A DNA stretch of 64,000 nucleotides from Lwoffella lincolnii. Its GTDB lineage: Bacteria > Pseudomonadota > Gammaproteobacteria > Pseudomonadales > Moraxellaceae. This document shows, piece by piece, positions 33,536 through 42,731 of the stretch. The notes under the pieces were generated by a model, which ran no database searches, was not told the DNA's origin, and worked only from the letters and a program-made list of their open reading frames with translations. Every line of letters begins with the position of its first letter. The stretch's first letter is position 1. Made by a program: the position numbers and the translations under genes. The stretch is from assembly GCF_002014765.1 (NCBI RefSeq), contig NZ_MUYT01000004.1:124001-188000 (forward strand), given 5' to 3'.

Positions 33536-35641
33536 GTGCAAACAACCCAAACCCAACACCCCTCTGTATCTTCAACTCGACAAATTTTAGTCACATCTGC
33601 CCTACCTTATGCCAATGGCCCTATCCATTTGGGGCATTTGGTGGAATATATCCAAACTGACATTTGGGTGCGTGCCATGAAAGCCCTAGGTCATAAGGTT
33701 ACTTATGTCTGTGCTGATGATGCTCATGGCACAGCCATCATGTTAAAAGCCCAAGACAATGGCATCACCCCAGAAGAGCAAATCGCCAATGTCAAAGCAT
33801 CTCACGAAGCTGATTTTGCCAAGTTTTTGATTCATTTTGACAACTACCACAGCACCCACAGTGAAGAAAATCGCCAATTTTCCGAACTGATTTATCGCCG
33901 TTTAAACCATGCTGGACACATCAGCACCAGCGACGTTGAGCAATTATATGACCCAGAAAAAGAGCTGTTTTTGGCAGACCGTTTTGTCAAAGGCACTTGC
34001 CCAGAATGCAACACCCAAGACCAATATGGTGATAACTGCGAAGTGTGTGGCAGCACCTATAACGCCACTGAACTTATCAACCCCCACTCTACCTTATCAG
34101 GGGCAACCCCTGTCTTAAAGACATCTAAGCATTACTTTTTTGATTTGCCAAATTTTGACGCCTTTTTAAAATCTTGGGTGCATGACAATGATCGCTTACA
34201 ACCATCTGTGGTAAATAAGTTACAAGAATGGTTTGATGCAGGGCTTGCAAAATGGGACATCAGCCGTGATGCACCATATTTTGGTTTTAAAATTCCCGAC
34301 ACCCCCAAAGATGAAGATGATAAATACTTTTATGTGTGGCTGGACGCACCTGTCGGCTATATGGCAAGTTTTCAAGACCTATGCAATCGCCGTGAAGATT
34401 TAAACTTTGATGATTACTGGTTGCAAGAAAATGCCAATAAAACCGAAGTGTATCACTTCATCGGTAAAGACATTGTGTATTTTCATGCCTTATTTTGGCC
34501 TGCCATGCTGTCTGGCAGTGAATTTCGCACACCAACAGGGGTATTTGCTCACGGATTTTTGACCGTTAATGGGGCAAAAATGAGCAAGTCTCGTGGGACT
34601 TTTATCCAAGCTGAGACTTATACCAAACATCTGCACCCTGAATATTTGCGATATTATTTTGCCAGTAAATTGAGCGAACATGTTGAAGACATTAATTTAG
34701 ACATGGACGACTTCATGCAAAAAGTCAACTCCGATTTGGTGGGCAAAGTGGTCAATATCGCCAGTCGCAGTGCAGGATTTTTGCTTAAAAATCATAACGG
34801 GGTGTTATCAGCCACCTGTACTGAACCTGCTTTACTCCAAGAAATTGACCTAATGGGTGAGCAAATCGCAGCTGCCTATGAAAACCGAAGTTTTGCTAAA
34901 GCCATGCGATTAATCATGCAATGTGCCGATAAAGCCAATGAATACATTGATGACAAAAAACCGTGGTTATTGGCAAAACAAGCCAACCGCCAGCAAGAAG
35001 TACAAGACATCTGTTCGATAGCCATCAACATATTCCATAAGCTTATCATCTATCTTGCCCCAGTCTTACCAGAATTGGCTGATAATGCCAAAGCATTTTT
35101 AAATGTGGCAGATTTAAACTTTGCCAGCCGTCATCAGTCATTACTTAATCACAAAATCAATCAATTCAAACCCTTAATGCAACGCATTGAAGACAGTCAA
35201 ATTACCGCCATGATTAACGCATCTAAAGAGTCCATGCCAGCAAAAACAAACAGCAAAACCAACACCCCAACCACACAAAACCACCCCCACAATAACGCCC
35301 AAAATGATGCCAAACACATCAGCATTGATGACTTTGCCAAAGTAGAAATGAAAGTTGCTAAGGTATTGGCATGCCATTATGTGGACGGGGCGGATAAACT
35401 GTTGCAATTCACTTTAGACGTTGGCGAAGAACAGACCCGCAATGTGTTTAGTGGCATTCGTAAGTTTTACGAGCCTGAGCAGTTGCAGGATAAAAAGGTC
35501 ATTTGCGTTACCAATCTTGCCCCACGCAAAATGAAGTTTGGGATATCTGAAGGCATGATATTATCAGCAGGCGACCCAAAAACTGCCTTGGTTGTCATCA
35601 CTTTGCCAGATGATGCTCCCATTGGTTCAACGATTGCTTAA
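33536..35641 (+). CDS. metG: Methionyl-tRNA synthetase
   Basis: Charges initiator and elongator tRNA-Met. The start is a GTG at 33536 behind AGGTGA, giving 701 residues. The HIGH-type motif appears as GPIHLGHL (28-35). A four-cysteine zinc knuckle (CPECN then CEVC, about 151-170) follows, and the KMSKS loop is GAKMSKSRGTF near 345-355. The anticodon-binding alpha-helical domain is followed by a low-complexity linker (Lys/Asn/Thr/His-rich, about 560-590) and a C-terminal tRNA-binding OB domain (IDDFAKVEMKVAKVLAC). This is the long dimeric form, as in E. coli. No downstream gene is in the same transcript before the tRNAs. Confidence 0.97.
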   Translation: MQTTQTQHPSVSSTRQILVTSALPYANGPIHLGHLVEYIQTDIWVRAMKALGHKVTYVCADDAHGTAIMLKAQDNGITPEEQIANVKASHEADFAKFLIHFDNYHSTHSEENRQFSELIYRRLNHAGHISTSDVEQLYDPEKELFLADRFVKGTCPECNTQDQYGDNCEVCGSTYNATELINPHSTLSGATPVLKTSKHYFFDLPNFDAFLKSWVHDNDRLQPSVVNKLQEWFDAGLAKWDISRDAPYFGFKIPDTPKDEDDKYFYVWLDAPVGYMASFQDLCNRREDLNFDDYWLQENANKTEVYHFIGKDIVYFHALFWPAMLSGSEFRTPTGVFAHGFLTVNGAKMSKSRGTFIQAETYTKHLHPEYLRYYFASKLSEHVEDINLDMDDFMQKVNSDLVGKVVNIASRSAGFLLKNHNGVLSATCTEPALLQEIDLMGEQIAAAYENRSFAKAMRLIMQCADKANEYIDDKKPWLLAKQANRQQEVQDICSIAINIFHKLIIYLAPVLPELADNAKAFLNVADLNFASRHQSLLNHKINQFKPLMQRIEDSQITAMINASKESMPAKTNSKTNTPTTQNHPHNNAQNDAKHISIDDFAKVEMKVAKVLACHYVDGADKLLQFTLDVGEEQTRNVFSGIRKFYEPEQLQDKKVICVTNLAPRKMKFGISEGMILSAGDPKTALVVITLPDDAPIGSTIA

Positions 35642-35701
35642 AAAAATGATTGCTTAAGACATGGCCATTTAACAACAGTAACAAATTATTAAAAAAAATT
35701 C

Positions 35702-35729
35702 TTGCCTTTTTATTTTTTTTTGTTATTAT
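35702..35729 (+). promoter_or_regulatory. Promoter of the tRNA-Cys/tRNA-Leu pair
   Basis: TTGCCT (35702-35707), a 16-base T-rich spacer and TATTAT (35724-35729) lie just upstream of tRNA-Cys. The predicted start would be only a few bases before the mature 5' end. Confidence 0.6.
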
Positions 35730-35743
35730 AGTGAGCCTTGATT

Positions 35744-35817
35744 GGCTGGATGGCAGAGTGGTCATGCAGCGGACTGCAACTCCGTGTACGCCGGTTCGAT
35801 TCCGACTCCAGCCTCCA
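35744..35817 (+). tRNA. tRNA-Cys (GCA)
   Basis: A full cloverleaf with encoded CCA. The 7-bp acceptor stem pairs GGCTGGA with TCCAGCC. The anticodon loop CTGCAAC carries GCA, and the T arm contains GGTTCGATTCC. The 74-base length is normal. It lies 34 bases before tRNA-Leu and is probably co-transcribed with it. Confidence 0.97.
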
Positions 35818-35851
35818 TGCAATTGCCAATGATGAATACATTAAAAGTTTT

Positions 35852-35938
35852 GCCCGGGTGGTGAAATTGGTAGACACAAGGGATTTAAAATCCCTCGATA
35901 GCAATATCGTGCCGGTTCAAGTCCGGCTCCGGGTACCA
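35852..35938 (+). tRNA. tRNA-Leu (UAA)
   Basis: A class II tRNA with a long variable arm (CGATAGCAATATCG). The acceptor stem pairs GCCCGGG with TCCGGGT, including two G-U pairs, and CCA is encoded. The anticodon loop TTTAAAA gives UAA. The T arm has GGTTCAAGTCC. The length is 87 bases. Confidence 0.97.
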
Positions 35939-35944
35939 TATATC

Positions 35945-35979
35945 AAAAGCCTTAAAAACGTTGCGTTTTTAAGGCTTTT
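35945..35979 (+). terminator. Strong terminator after the tRNA pair
   Basis: A perfect 16-bp inverted repeat (AAAAGCCTTAAAAACG and its complement) closed by a 3-base TTG loop and followed by more T residues. It starts 7 bases after tRNA-Leu and ends the tRNA operon. Confidence 0.93.
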
Positions 35980-36277
35980 TTAGTGTATATTTTTTAGTGT
36001 ATAAATGTTGCTGTCATCATGTGCTTGTCATCACAATAAGCCCATTATATTACTCTTTAGATAAAGACAGCACAAAATCCAATATTGTTGCTTGATTTTC
36101 ATCGCTCTCCAAAATTAAAAATCCCCAAAAACTAAACACCCAAAAAACCAAACAAAATGGTAAAAAACAAGGCATTGTTAATGAAGCATGGTCAATTCAG
36201 CATGATTAATTGAGCGTACTTATGAATTGAGCATGCTTTTGGGCAGATTACCGTCAATTTTTTATGCTTTTAATTTT
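35980..36277. other. AT-rich spacer between the tRNA terminator and apt
   Basis: About 300 bases with no convincing reading frame or RNA structure. It contains paired words such as TTAGTGTATA (twice near 35980-36003) and variants of AATTGAGC(A/G)T. A 16-bp tandem duplication at 36258-36289 (unit TTTTTTATGCTTTTAA) runs into the last codons of apt. I see nothing else in it. Confidence 0.5.
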
Positions 36278-36871
36278 TTATGCTTTTAATACCGCATGCA
36301 CAGGCATGGGGAACGAACCATGCAATTCTGTTAAGTCAAGCAATACCAACGCTGATACCACCTCATGCCCTGCTTGTTTACATAACTGATATGCGGTGTT
36401 TAGTGTGCCACCCGTTGCTAAGATGTCATCGACCAGCAACACCTTTGCAGGGGTTAAGTTATCTTGCATTTCAAGGGTGTCTTGTCCATATTCTAAAACG
36501 TAAGATTTATTGGCGACTGGTGGCGGCAGTTTACCCGGCTTTCTTAACAATATCATGCCCATGCCTAAGCGACCAGCCAATAAACTGGCAAACACAAAGC
36601 CTCTTGCTTCAATCGCTGCCAAATAATCAACTTCATCTAACAAACCATCAGGCAAAGCCATCAGCAACGCATCAATCACTTCGTTGATGTGTGTTTTTAA
36701 CAAGGGGGTGATGTCATAAAAGTCAATGCCTTGTTTGGGAAAATCAGGCACGATACGTATGATGTTCCAAAAAAGATGACCGCCATCATCTTTACTGATG
36801 TTGTCCAAAACGACTGTGTTTGATTGTGATGACGATTGTGATTGTGGTGATTGTGGTGATTGTGGCGACAT
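36278..36871 (-). CDS. apt: Adenine phosphoribosyltransferase
   Basis: Salvages adenine to AMP with PRPP. The start at 36871 follows AGGAA and gives 197 residues. The N-terminal 15 residues are a Ser/Pro/Gln repeat (SPQ three times) absent from typical Apt, encoded by 9-bp tandem repeats. The enzyme core has VPDFPKQGIDFYDITPLL, AIEARGFVFA, the PRPP loop VLLVDDILATGGT and the LRKPGKLP segment that marks adenine-specific Apt. It stands alone, divergent from sdaA. Confidence 0.95.
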   Translation of the reverse strand: MSPQSPQSPQSQSSSQSNTVVLDNISKDDGGHLFWNIIRIVPDFPKQGIDFYDITPLLKTHINEVIDALLMALPDGLLDEVDYLAAIEARGFVFASLLAGRLGMGMILLRKPGKLPPPVANKSYVLEYGQDTLEMQDNLTPAKVLLVDDILATGGTLNTAYQLCKQAGHEVVSALVLLDLTELHGSFPMPVHAVLKA

Positions 36872-37105
36872 AATGATTCCTAATAAACACCATTTAAAAT
36901 TAGACGCTATGATAAAGCATTTGAGCAAATTTGCAAAAACCAATCATTCACAGTAATTTTGTTAATTCAAGGGTTTGTGTTCATAGGTTTGTGTTCACAA
37001 AACTTGTTATGTGCATTCAGTAAGCTTATGCTAATATGCTCAGTTGATATGGACAAATTTTTGACAACATCAATATTCTTGCAACACAAAGGACAAGGTG
37101 GCTTT

Positions 37106-38551
37106 ATGATACGAGTTTTTGATTTATTTAAAATTGGGGTTGGTCCTTCCAGCTCGCATACCGTCGGACCTATGGTTGCTGCCAATCAATTTTTACAACA
37201 GATACAAGCCAAAAACTTTTTAGATGACATCACCCACATATTCATTGATTTATATGGTTCATTGGCAGCGACTGGCAAAGGGCATGCCACCGATACCGCC
37301 ATTTTGCTTGGATTGCTTGGGCATGAACCTAAAACCATTGATACGTTAAGAAAAGAAGAATACCTTGCTCCTGTGATGCGTGAACAAGTTTTATTGCTGG
37401 CAGGACAAAAAGCCATTCACTTTGACTACGAACAAGATTTACATTGGCATGATGATACGGTGATGCCCTATCACCCCAATGCCTTAACCATCACCGCCAA
37501 ACTTGCCAATGGTGAGCAATATCAACAAACTTACTATTCAATCGGTGGTGGGTTTGTGCTAAATGCTGATGACATCTCCCACGCCAACGACACAGTCATC
37601 GAAGACAACGCCAACCAAGATCCGTATCCTTTTAGTACGGCTGAGACTTTACAACAGCTTTGTGAAACCCATCACATGAGCATCAGTGAGTTGGTCATGG
37701 CAAATGAGCTGCATTACCGTAACCGTGGCGAAATAGAATCTTATCTTGATGACATCTGGGCAGTGATGGAGCAATGTGTCAGAAATGGCTACCAAGATGA
37801 AGGTATCTTGCCAGGTGGGCTACAAATCAAACGCCGTGCCAAGGCCTTACACGATAAGCTACAGCAAGAAAAACAACAAAACCACAACCAAAACGACTCG
37901 CTTGTGGCGATGGATTGGGTGGATTTATACGCCATCGCTGCCAATGAAGAAAATGCCAATGGTGGCAAAGTGGTTACTGCCCCAACCAATGGGGCTGCTG
38001 GCATCATTCCAGCGGTGCTGCATTATTATCGTGATTTCATCGCAAGCTTTAGTCGTCAAGGGGTACATGACTTTTTGCTGACCGCCACCGCCATTGGTAG
38101 CTTGATAAAACAAAATGCGTCCATCTCTGGGGCGGAAGTGGGCTGTCAAGGGGAAGTGGGGTCAGCGTGTGCCATGGCAGCAGCAGGTCTCACTCAAGTG
38201 CTGGGGGGCGATGTTTCACAATGTCTGAATGCGGCTGAAATTGGCATTGAGCATAATTTGGGCTTAACCTGTGATCCCATAGATGGGCTGGTACAAGTAC
38301 CTTGTATCGAACGCAACGCCATGGGGGCTATTAAATCCATCAATGCCGCTCGCTTGGCACTCAGAGGCAACGGTCAACACTTTGTGTCCCTAGATAAAGC
38401 CATTTTAACCATGAAGCAAACTGGGGCGGACATGAGTGATAAATATAAAGAAACCGCCAAGGGTGGGCTTGCCATCCATGCCAAAAGCCTTGCTAAAAAC
38501 ATCATTCCAACGGCAACAGTTGGGGTAACTGTGAATTATAGTGCGTGTTGA
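37106..38551 (+). CDS. sdaA: L-serine ammonia-lyase (iron-sulfur type)
   Basis: Deaminates L-serine to pyruvate with an oxygen-sensitive [4Fe-4S] cluster. From the ATG at 37106, behind AAGGTGG, the protein has 481 residues, single-chain like E. coli SdaA/SdaB. The N-terminal beta domain starts FDLFKIGVGPSSSHTVGPM, the family signature. The alpha domain supplies cluster cysteines in GCQGEVGSACAM and in LTCDPIDGLVQVPCIERNAMG, and also has APTNGAAGIIPAVL. A longer frame opens at 36959, but the extra 49 residues are not family sequence. A hydrophilic insert (QQEKQQNHNQNDS) sits near residue 255. Confidence 0.95.
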   Translation: MIRVFDLFKIGVGPSSSHTVGPMVAANQFLQQIQAKNFLDDITHIFIDLYGSLAATGKGHATDTAILLGLLGHEPKTIDTLRKEEYLAPVMREQVLLLAGQKAIHFDYEQDLHWHDDTVMPYHPNALTITAKLANGEQYQQTYYSIGGGFVLNADDISHANDTVIEDNANQDPYPFSTAETLQQLCETHHMSISELVMANELHYRNRGEIESYLDDIWAVMEQCVRNGYQDEGILPGGLQIKRRAKALHDKLQQEKQQNHNQNDSLVAMDWVDLYAIAANEENANGGKVVTAPTNGAAGIIPAVLHYYRDFIASFSRQGVHDFLLTATAIGSLIKQNASISGAEVGCQGEVGSACAMAAAGLTQVLGGDVSQCLNAAEIGIEHNLGLTCDPIDGLVQVPCIERNAMGAIKSINAARLALRGNGQHFVSLDKAILTMKQTGADMSDKYKETAKGGLAIHAKSLAKNIIPTATVGVTVNYSAC

Positions 38552-38605
38552 TTTAATTAAAGTTAAAACCCAGTTAAAAACTCACCCAAAATCTGATATT
38601 AATTA

Positions 38606-39952
38606 ATGCAAGAAGCCACCATGCCCAATACCATGCCCAACCACCAAAACACACCACCTAACCTGCCACCTTGCCTACCCCAAGGCATGAGCATTGACAC
38701 ATTTTTACACGAATATTGGCAAAAAAAACCCCTGCTTATCAAAGGTGGTCTGCCTGCTTTAATGGGCAAATATGAGCCAAATGACATCATAGAATTGGCT
38801 CAATGTGATGGGGTGAATGCTCGGCTTATCCGTCAATATCCCAAGCAAAATCCCAAGCAAGCACAGTCAGACAGCCCAAATACATCTGACAAGTTACGCT
38901 GTCAAGACCATCATTGGACGCTAGACACCAGTCCACTCACCGACCAGCATTTTGAACAATTACCAACGCTATGGACGCTACTTGTACAAAACATGGAACA
39001 ATGGTCGTATGAGCTTGGTGAGATGTGGCAAGCGTTTGACTTCATTCCACAGTGGCAACGTGATGATATTATGGTTTCTTATGCCCCTGTTGGTGGCAGT
39101 GTTGGCAAGCATTTTGATGAATATGATGTGTTTTTAGCCCAAGGTTATGGCACACGGCGATGGCAGTTGGGTAAGATGTGCCAAGTTGATGATAAATTTA
39201 TCCCCAACCAACCCATTCGTCTATTAACGGACATGGGAGAGATTATTTTTGACCAAATACTAGAAGCTGGTGATGTGCTGTATGTGCCACCCAAGCTATC
39301 ACATTATGGCGTGGCAATGTCTGACAGTTTAACATTTTCATTTGGCTTTCGCCGACCCAACATGACGCAACTTTTAGACAACTTAGCCGATGTGGTAACG
39401 GATTTTGATGCACTTGATGCTTATCATGCCAGCCCATCATCATTGAATTTATCTTCACCTTTTATCATGCCACAATCAACCCAAGCCGTCGGTGAGCTAA
39501 GCCAAGACAGTATCCATGTTTTAAAAACCAACTTAATTGAGTGGCTAAAATCAGAACAAGGCAGTGCTGCGTTTACCCAAAGCATCGCTGAATTGGTCAG
39601 CCGTCGCCAATATGACCTGCTTGGCATGGAAAATGACATCTCAATAGATGAGCTGATAACCCTGCTACAACAAGGTCATCTGCTTAAGCCTGACCAAAAC
39701 AGCCGTCTTATTTATGTGTGTCATGAGCATGATAACAGTGGCAGTCTTAATAGCAGTGGCAATCATAACAATCATGATGGCCACATCACCTTATACGCCA
39801 ACGGACAAGCTCTAAGCGATTTAACCGACAGCGACATCAGACTGTTAAAACATCTTGCTGATGGCAAACCCCTAAGCTGGCAACAGTTAAAAGAGCTACC
39901 CACCAGCAAACTCAAGGAATGGTTAGATAATGGTTGGGTATGGGTGGATTAA
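38606..39952 (+). CDS. roxA: Cupin-like ribosomal protein uL16 arginine hydroxylase (RoxA/YcfD)
   Basis: A 2-oxoglutarate/Fe(II) oxygenase of the JmjC-like family that hydroxylates an arginine of ribosomal protein L16 in E. coli. The N-terminal region has FLHEYWQKKPLLIKGGLP. The Fe-binding HxD motif is HFDEYDVFLAQGYGTRRWQLG, with H and D separated by one residue, and the distal histidine is likely in KLSHYGVA. PPQYVPP-type and SFGFRRP features are conserved. The C-terminus is a winged-helix domain. At 448 residues it is longer than E. coli YcfD (373) because of Asn/Gly/His-rich insertions (about 85-100 and 375-390). It converges on ccoI. Confidence 0.88.
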   Translation: MQEATMPNTMPNHQNTPPNLPPCLPQGMSIDTFLHEYWQKKPLLIKGGLPALMGKYEPNDIIELAQCDGVNARLIRQYPKQNPKQAQSDSPNTSDKLRCQDHHWTLDTSPLTDQHFEQLPTLWTLLVQNMEQWSYELGEMWQAFDFIPQWQRDDIMVSYAPVGGSVGKHFDEYDVFLAQGYGTRRWQLGKMCQVDDKFIPNQPIRLLTDMGEIIFDQILEAGDVLYVPPKLSHYGVAMSDSLTFSFGFRRPNMTQLLDNLADVVTDFDALDAYHASPSSLNLSSPFIMPQSTQAVGELSQDSIHVLKTNLIEWLKSEQGSAAFTQSIAELVSRRQYDLLGMENDISIDELITLLQQGHLLKPDQNSRLIYVCHEHDNSGSLNSSGNHNNHDGHITLYANGQALSDLTDSDIRLLKHLADGKPLSWQQLKELPTSKLKEWLDNGWVWVD

Positions 39953-39989
39953 AACATGTGGATTAAAACATCTTTAGATAGGTGTTTAT

Positions 39990-42725
39990 TTATCTTCTTA
40001 ACGCATTGACCACCACCACCAATGAGCTGACTGACATGCCAATGGCAGCCAACCAAGGCGGTACATAGCCCAATCCTGCAGGCAATAGTACCATCGTGTT
40101 GTAGCCAATTGCCCAAGTTAGGTTTTGTTTAATCTTGCGTTGTGTGCTGTCCGCCATCATTTTGGCAGCAACCAAAACTGCCAAATCCCCTTGCAATAAC
40201 AAACTGTCGCTAGACACTTGAGCCAAATCTGCTGCCCCCACCATGGCGGTAGAAACGTCAGCCGCTGCCAACACAGGAGCATCATTGATGCCATCGCCTA
40301 TCATCCACACCTTACCACCTTGCTTTTGAATGGCTTGTAGATGACTGACTTTATCGGTTGGGCTTAAGCCATGAGCAACCTTATCCATACCAAGCTCTTG
40401 AGCAATGCCCAATGCTTTATCATTGGGGTCTCCAGTCAACATCAGCACCTGTAATCCTAAACGTTGTAGCTTTTGTATGCTGTCTTTTGCCTGTGGTCGC
40501 AAGGTGTCATTAAAATCAAACCAAGCAAGTAACTGCCACTGATTGTCTATTTTTTGTGATAACATGACTTGATGATTGCCCATCAAGTCATTGGGATTAG
40601 CCAATTTGATGGCTTGAGCAAGATGATGGTCATCTGTATCATGTTTATCCAGCACAAAAGCAACATGACCAATGCGATACAAACCACCCTCAATCATCGC
40701 CTCAACCCCACCACCAGCATGGTGTTGCAGGTTGTCTGTCTTAGGCAGATGTTGTTGATGGGCGACGGTCAATAAAGCATGAGCAATGGGGTGGCGGCTG
40801 CCCACCTCCAATGCCGCCGCCATGCTCACCAAAGCCATTTTGTCCAAGCTTTGACGATGGGCAACATCGGTTAAGATGACGTTAATCAGATTGGGCTTAC
40901 CCATGGTGAGTGTGCCAGTTTTATCAAAGGCCACATGGGTTACATTTGCTAAAGTCTCAAGCGTATGCCCCCGTGAATTCACAAAACCCAGTTGTGCCAA
41001 ACGATTGGTTGCCACAGTCAAAGCGATGGGGGTAGCCAATGATAAGGCACAGGGACACGTTGCCACCAACACCGCCACCGTTGCCCATATTGCTTGAGCA
41101 GGGTCTATCCAATACCACACAAAAAACACCAACAGCGACAACACCAACACCCGAGACACAAACCACCTTGCCCATTGGTCTGCCTTTTGAGCAATTTGGG
41201 GTTTTTCGCTCATCGCTCGCATCATTAAACGGTCAATGATGCTGATTTGGCTGTTTTGTGGTAAAGCGGTTACCAACATTTTAAAAGGTTGGCTGTCATT
41301 TTGTGAGCCACCGATGATGTCATCACCTTGATGCTTATGAATTAAATCACTCTCACCTGTGAGCAAGCTTTGCGACACACTGGCATGATCACTTAATAAC
41401 AGACCATCTGCGATGATTTGCATGCCAGCATCAATTTCAATCACATCACCAATTTGCAAGCTTTTATCTGTAACTTCAATCACTTCATCAGCAAAGACAG
41501 TGGTGATTTTGTTGCCAGCTGATGGTTTTGCCAAAATATTTTTAACCAAGCGGTCTGTCAATGCCCTGATTTGAGCATTTTGTTGAGTATTGTTTTGTTG
41601 AGTACTGTTTTGTTGAGTATTGTGCTGAGCATTTGACAACGCAAGTTGCTCTAAATAAGCACATGTCAGCTCATTTGCCTGCCCCAACCTTCTGACCACA
41701 ATCGGTTCAATCACCACCAAATCATTGCTCATGTTAACAGCTTTTAGGCGAGCATTATGCTCAACCATACGACCTGCCAGCAAAAAGAACACAAACATAC
41801 TCACTGAGTCATAATACGTCTGCCCTGTACCTGTTACCGTTGCATAAAAACTGGCAACAAACGTTACCACCAACGCAATACTGACAGGCACGTCCATGTT
41901 CACTTGCCTTAGCCGAAGCGCCGAATAAGCCGACTGATAAAATGGCAAACCCGCATAAAAGAACACTGGCACACTGACAAATAACGACACCCAACGTAAA
42001 AAATCCCGTTGCAACAACTGCATGCCACGATATTCACCAAAATACAACGCCACTGCAAACATCATCGCTTGCATTGCCCCCAAGGCAGCAATGCCAAGAC
42101 GTATCATCATTGCTTTATTTTGCCGAGCCAACATCGCTTCGTGGGTGTCTTGGCGATAAGGTTTGGCATCATAGCCGATTTGATGAATGCGATGTAAAAT
42201 ATCACTGATGGCGATGGCCTCTTCATTCCACACCACCTGCATTCGTTGATTGGTCAAATTTACCTGACAGCGTTTTACCGCTGATAACTCTGCCAAACGA
42301 CTTTCAATCAACCAGCCACAGGCTGCACACCTAAGCCCACTAACCGACAACTGTGCCACTGACAAACCATCTTCTTGATAAACAAACTGTGCCTTAACGT
42401 CGTCATGGTCATAAGCTTGCAAGCGAGACAACTCACTGGGCAAACTGGCGGTACGGCTGATTTCGCTGCGATCAAGATAATACTGCTCAAGCCCTGCTTC
42501 AACAATACTTTGAGCAGCCAACTGACACCCCAAACAACACATTAACCGATTTTCACCCAACACATGGGCGATAAACGGTGGTGTTGGCAGAGGCTCACCA
42601 CAGTGAAAGCAATGCCCATCATCAGGCAATATCAAGCCTTGCAATTTCACTGGGTCATGTTGGCTTAAGGCCGTTTGGCTGGTTTGGACGGTGCTATTTA
42701 TGGTACGATTCACGGTGCAATTCAC
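39990..42725 (-). CDS. ccoI: Copper-transporting P1B-ATPase for cbb3 oxidase assembly (CcoI/FixI)
   Basis: A heavy-metal P-type ATPase that supplies copper for cbb3-type cytochrome oxidase. The 911-residue protein starts with a cysteine-rich CFHCGEPLP domain and an HMA domain carrying RCAACGW. Eight membrane helices follow, with the ion-pathway motif CPC (ATCPCALSLATPIAL). The soluble domains show DKTGTLTMGKP (phosphorylated Asp), SRHPIAHALL (nucleotide site) and MIGDGINDAPVLAAADVS. A Gln/Asn/Thr repeat region (QHNTQQNSTQQNNTQQN, near residue 365) lies before the actuator domain. The N-terminal CFHCGE/CCLGCQ arrangement is typical of FixI/CcoI rather than CopA. No ccoN-type genes are nearby. 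Its start codon abuts the divergent PBP1b frame. Confidence 0.9.
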   Translation of the reverse strand: MNCTVNRTINSTVQTSQTALSQHDPVKLQGLILPDDGHCFHCGEPLPTPPFIAHVLGENRLMCCLGCQLAAQSIVEAGLEQYYLDRSEISRTASLPSELSRLQAYDHDDVKAQFVYQEDGLSVAQLSVSGLRCAACGWLIESRLAELSAVKRCQVNLTNQRMQVVWNEEAIAISDILHRIHQIGYDAKPYRQDTHEAMLARQNKAMMIRLGIAALGAMQAMMFAVALYFGEYRGMQLLQRDFLRWVSLFVSVPVFFYAGLPFYQSAYSALRLRQVNMDVPVSIALVVTFVASFYATVTGTGQTYYDSVSMFVFFLLAGRMVEHNARLKAVNMSNDLVVIEPIVVRRLGQANELTCAYLEQLALSNAQHNTQQNSTQQNNTQQNAQIRALTDRLVKNILAKPSAGNKITTVFADEVIEVTDKSLQIGDVIEIDAGMQIIADGLLLSDHASVSQSLLTGESDLIHKHQGDDIIGGSQNDSQPFKMLVTALPQNSQISIIDRLMMRAMSEKPQIAQKADQWARWFVSRVLVLSLLVFFVWYWIDPAQAIWATVAVLVATCPCALSLATPIALTVATNRLAQLGFVNSRGHTLETLANVTHVAFDKTGTLTMGKPNLINVILTDVAHRQSLDKMALVSMAAALEVGSRHPIAHALLTVAHQQHLPKTDNLQHHAGGGVEAMIEGGLYRIGHVAFVLDKHDTDDHHLAQAIKLANPNDLMGNHQVMLSQKIDNQWQLLAWFDFNDTLRPQAKDSIQKLQRLGLQVLMLTGDPNDKALGIAQELGMDKVAHGLSPTDKVSHLQAIQKQGGKVWMIGDGINDAPVLAAADVSTAMVGAADLAQVSSDSLLLQGDLAVLVAAKMMADSTQRKIKQNLTWAIGYNTMVLLPAGLGYVPPWLAAIGMSVSSLVVVVNALRR

Positions 42726-42731
42726 AATGAC

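Noticed and set aside
36959..37105. An N-terminal extension of SdaA from an upstream start
   Set aside because: The 49 extra residues do not resemble the family, which begins at MIRVFDLFKIGVGPSSSH, and the ribosome-binding site fits the later ATG.
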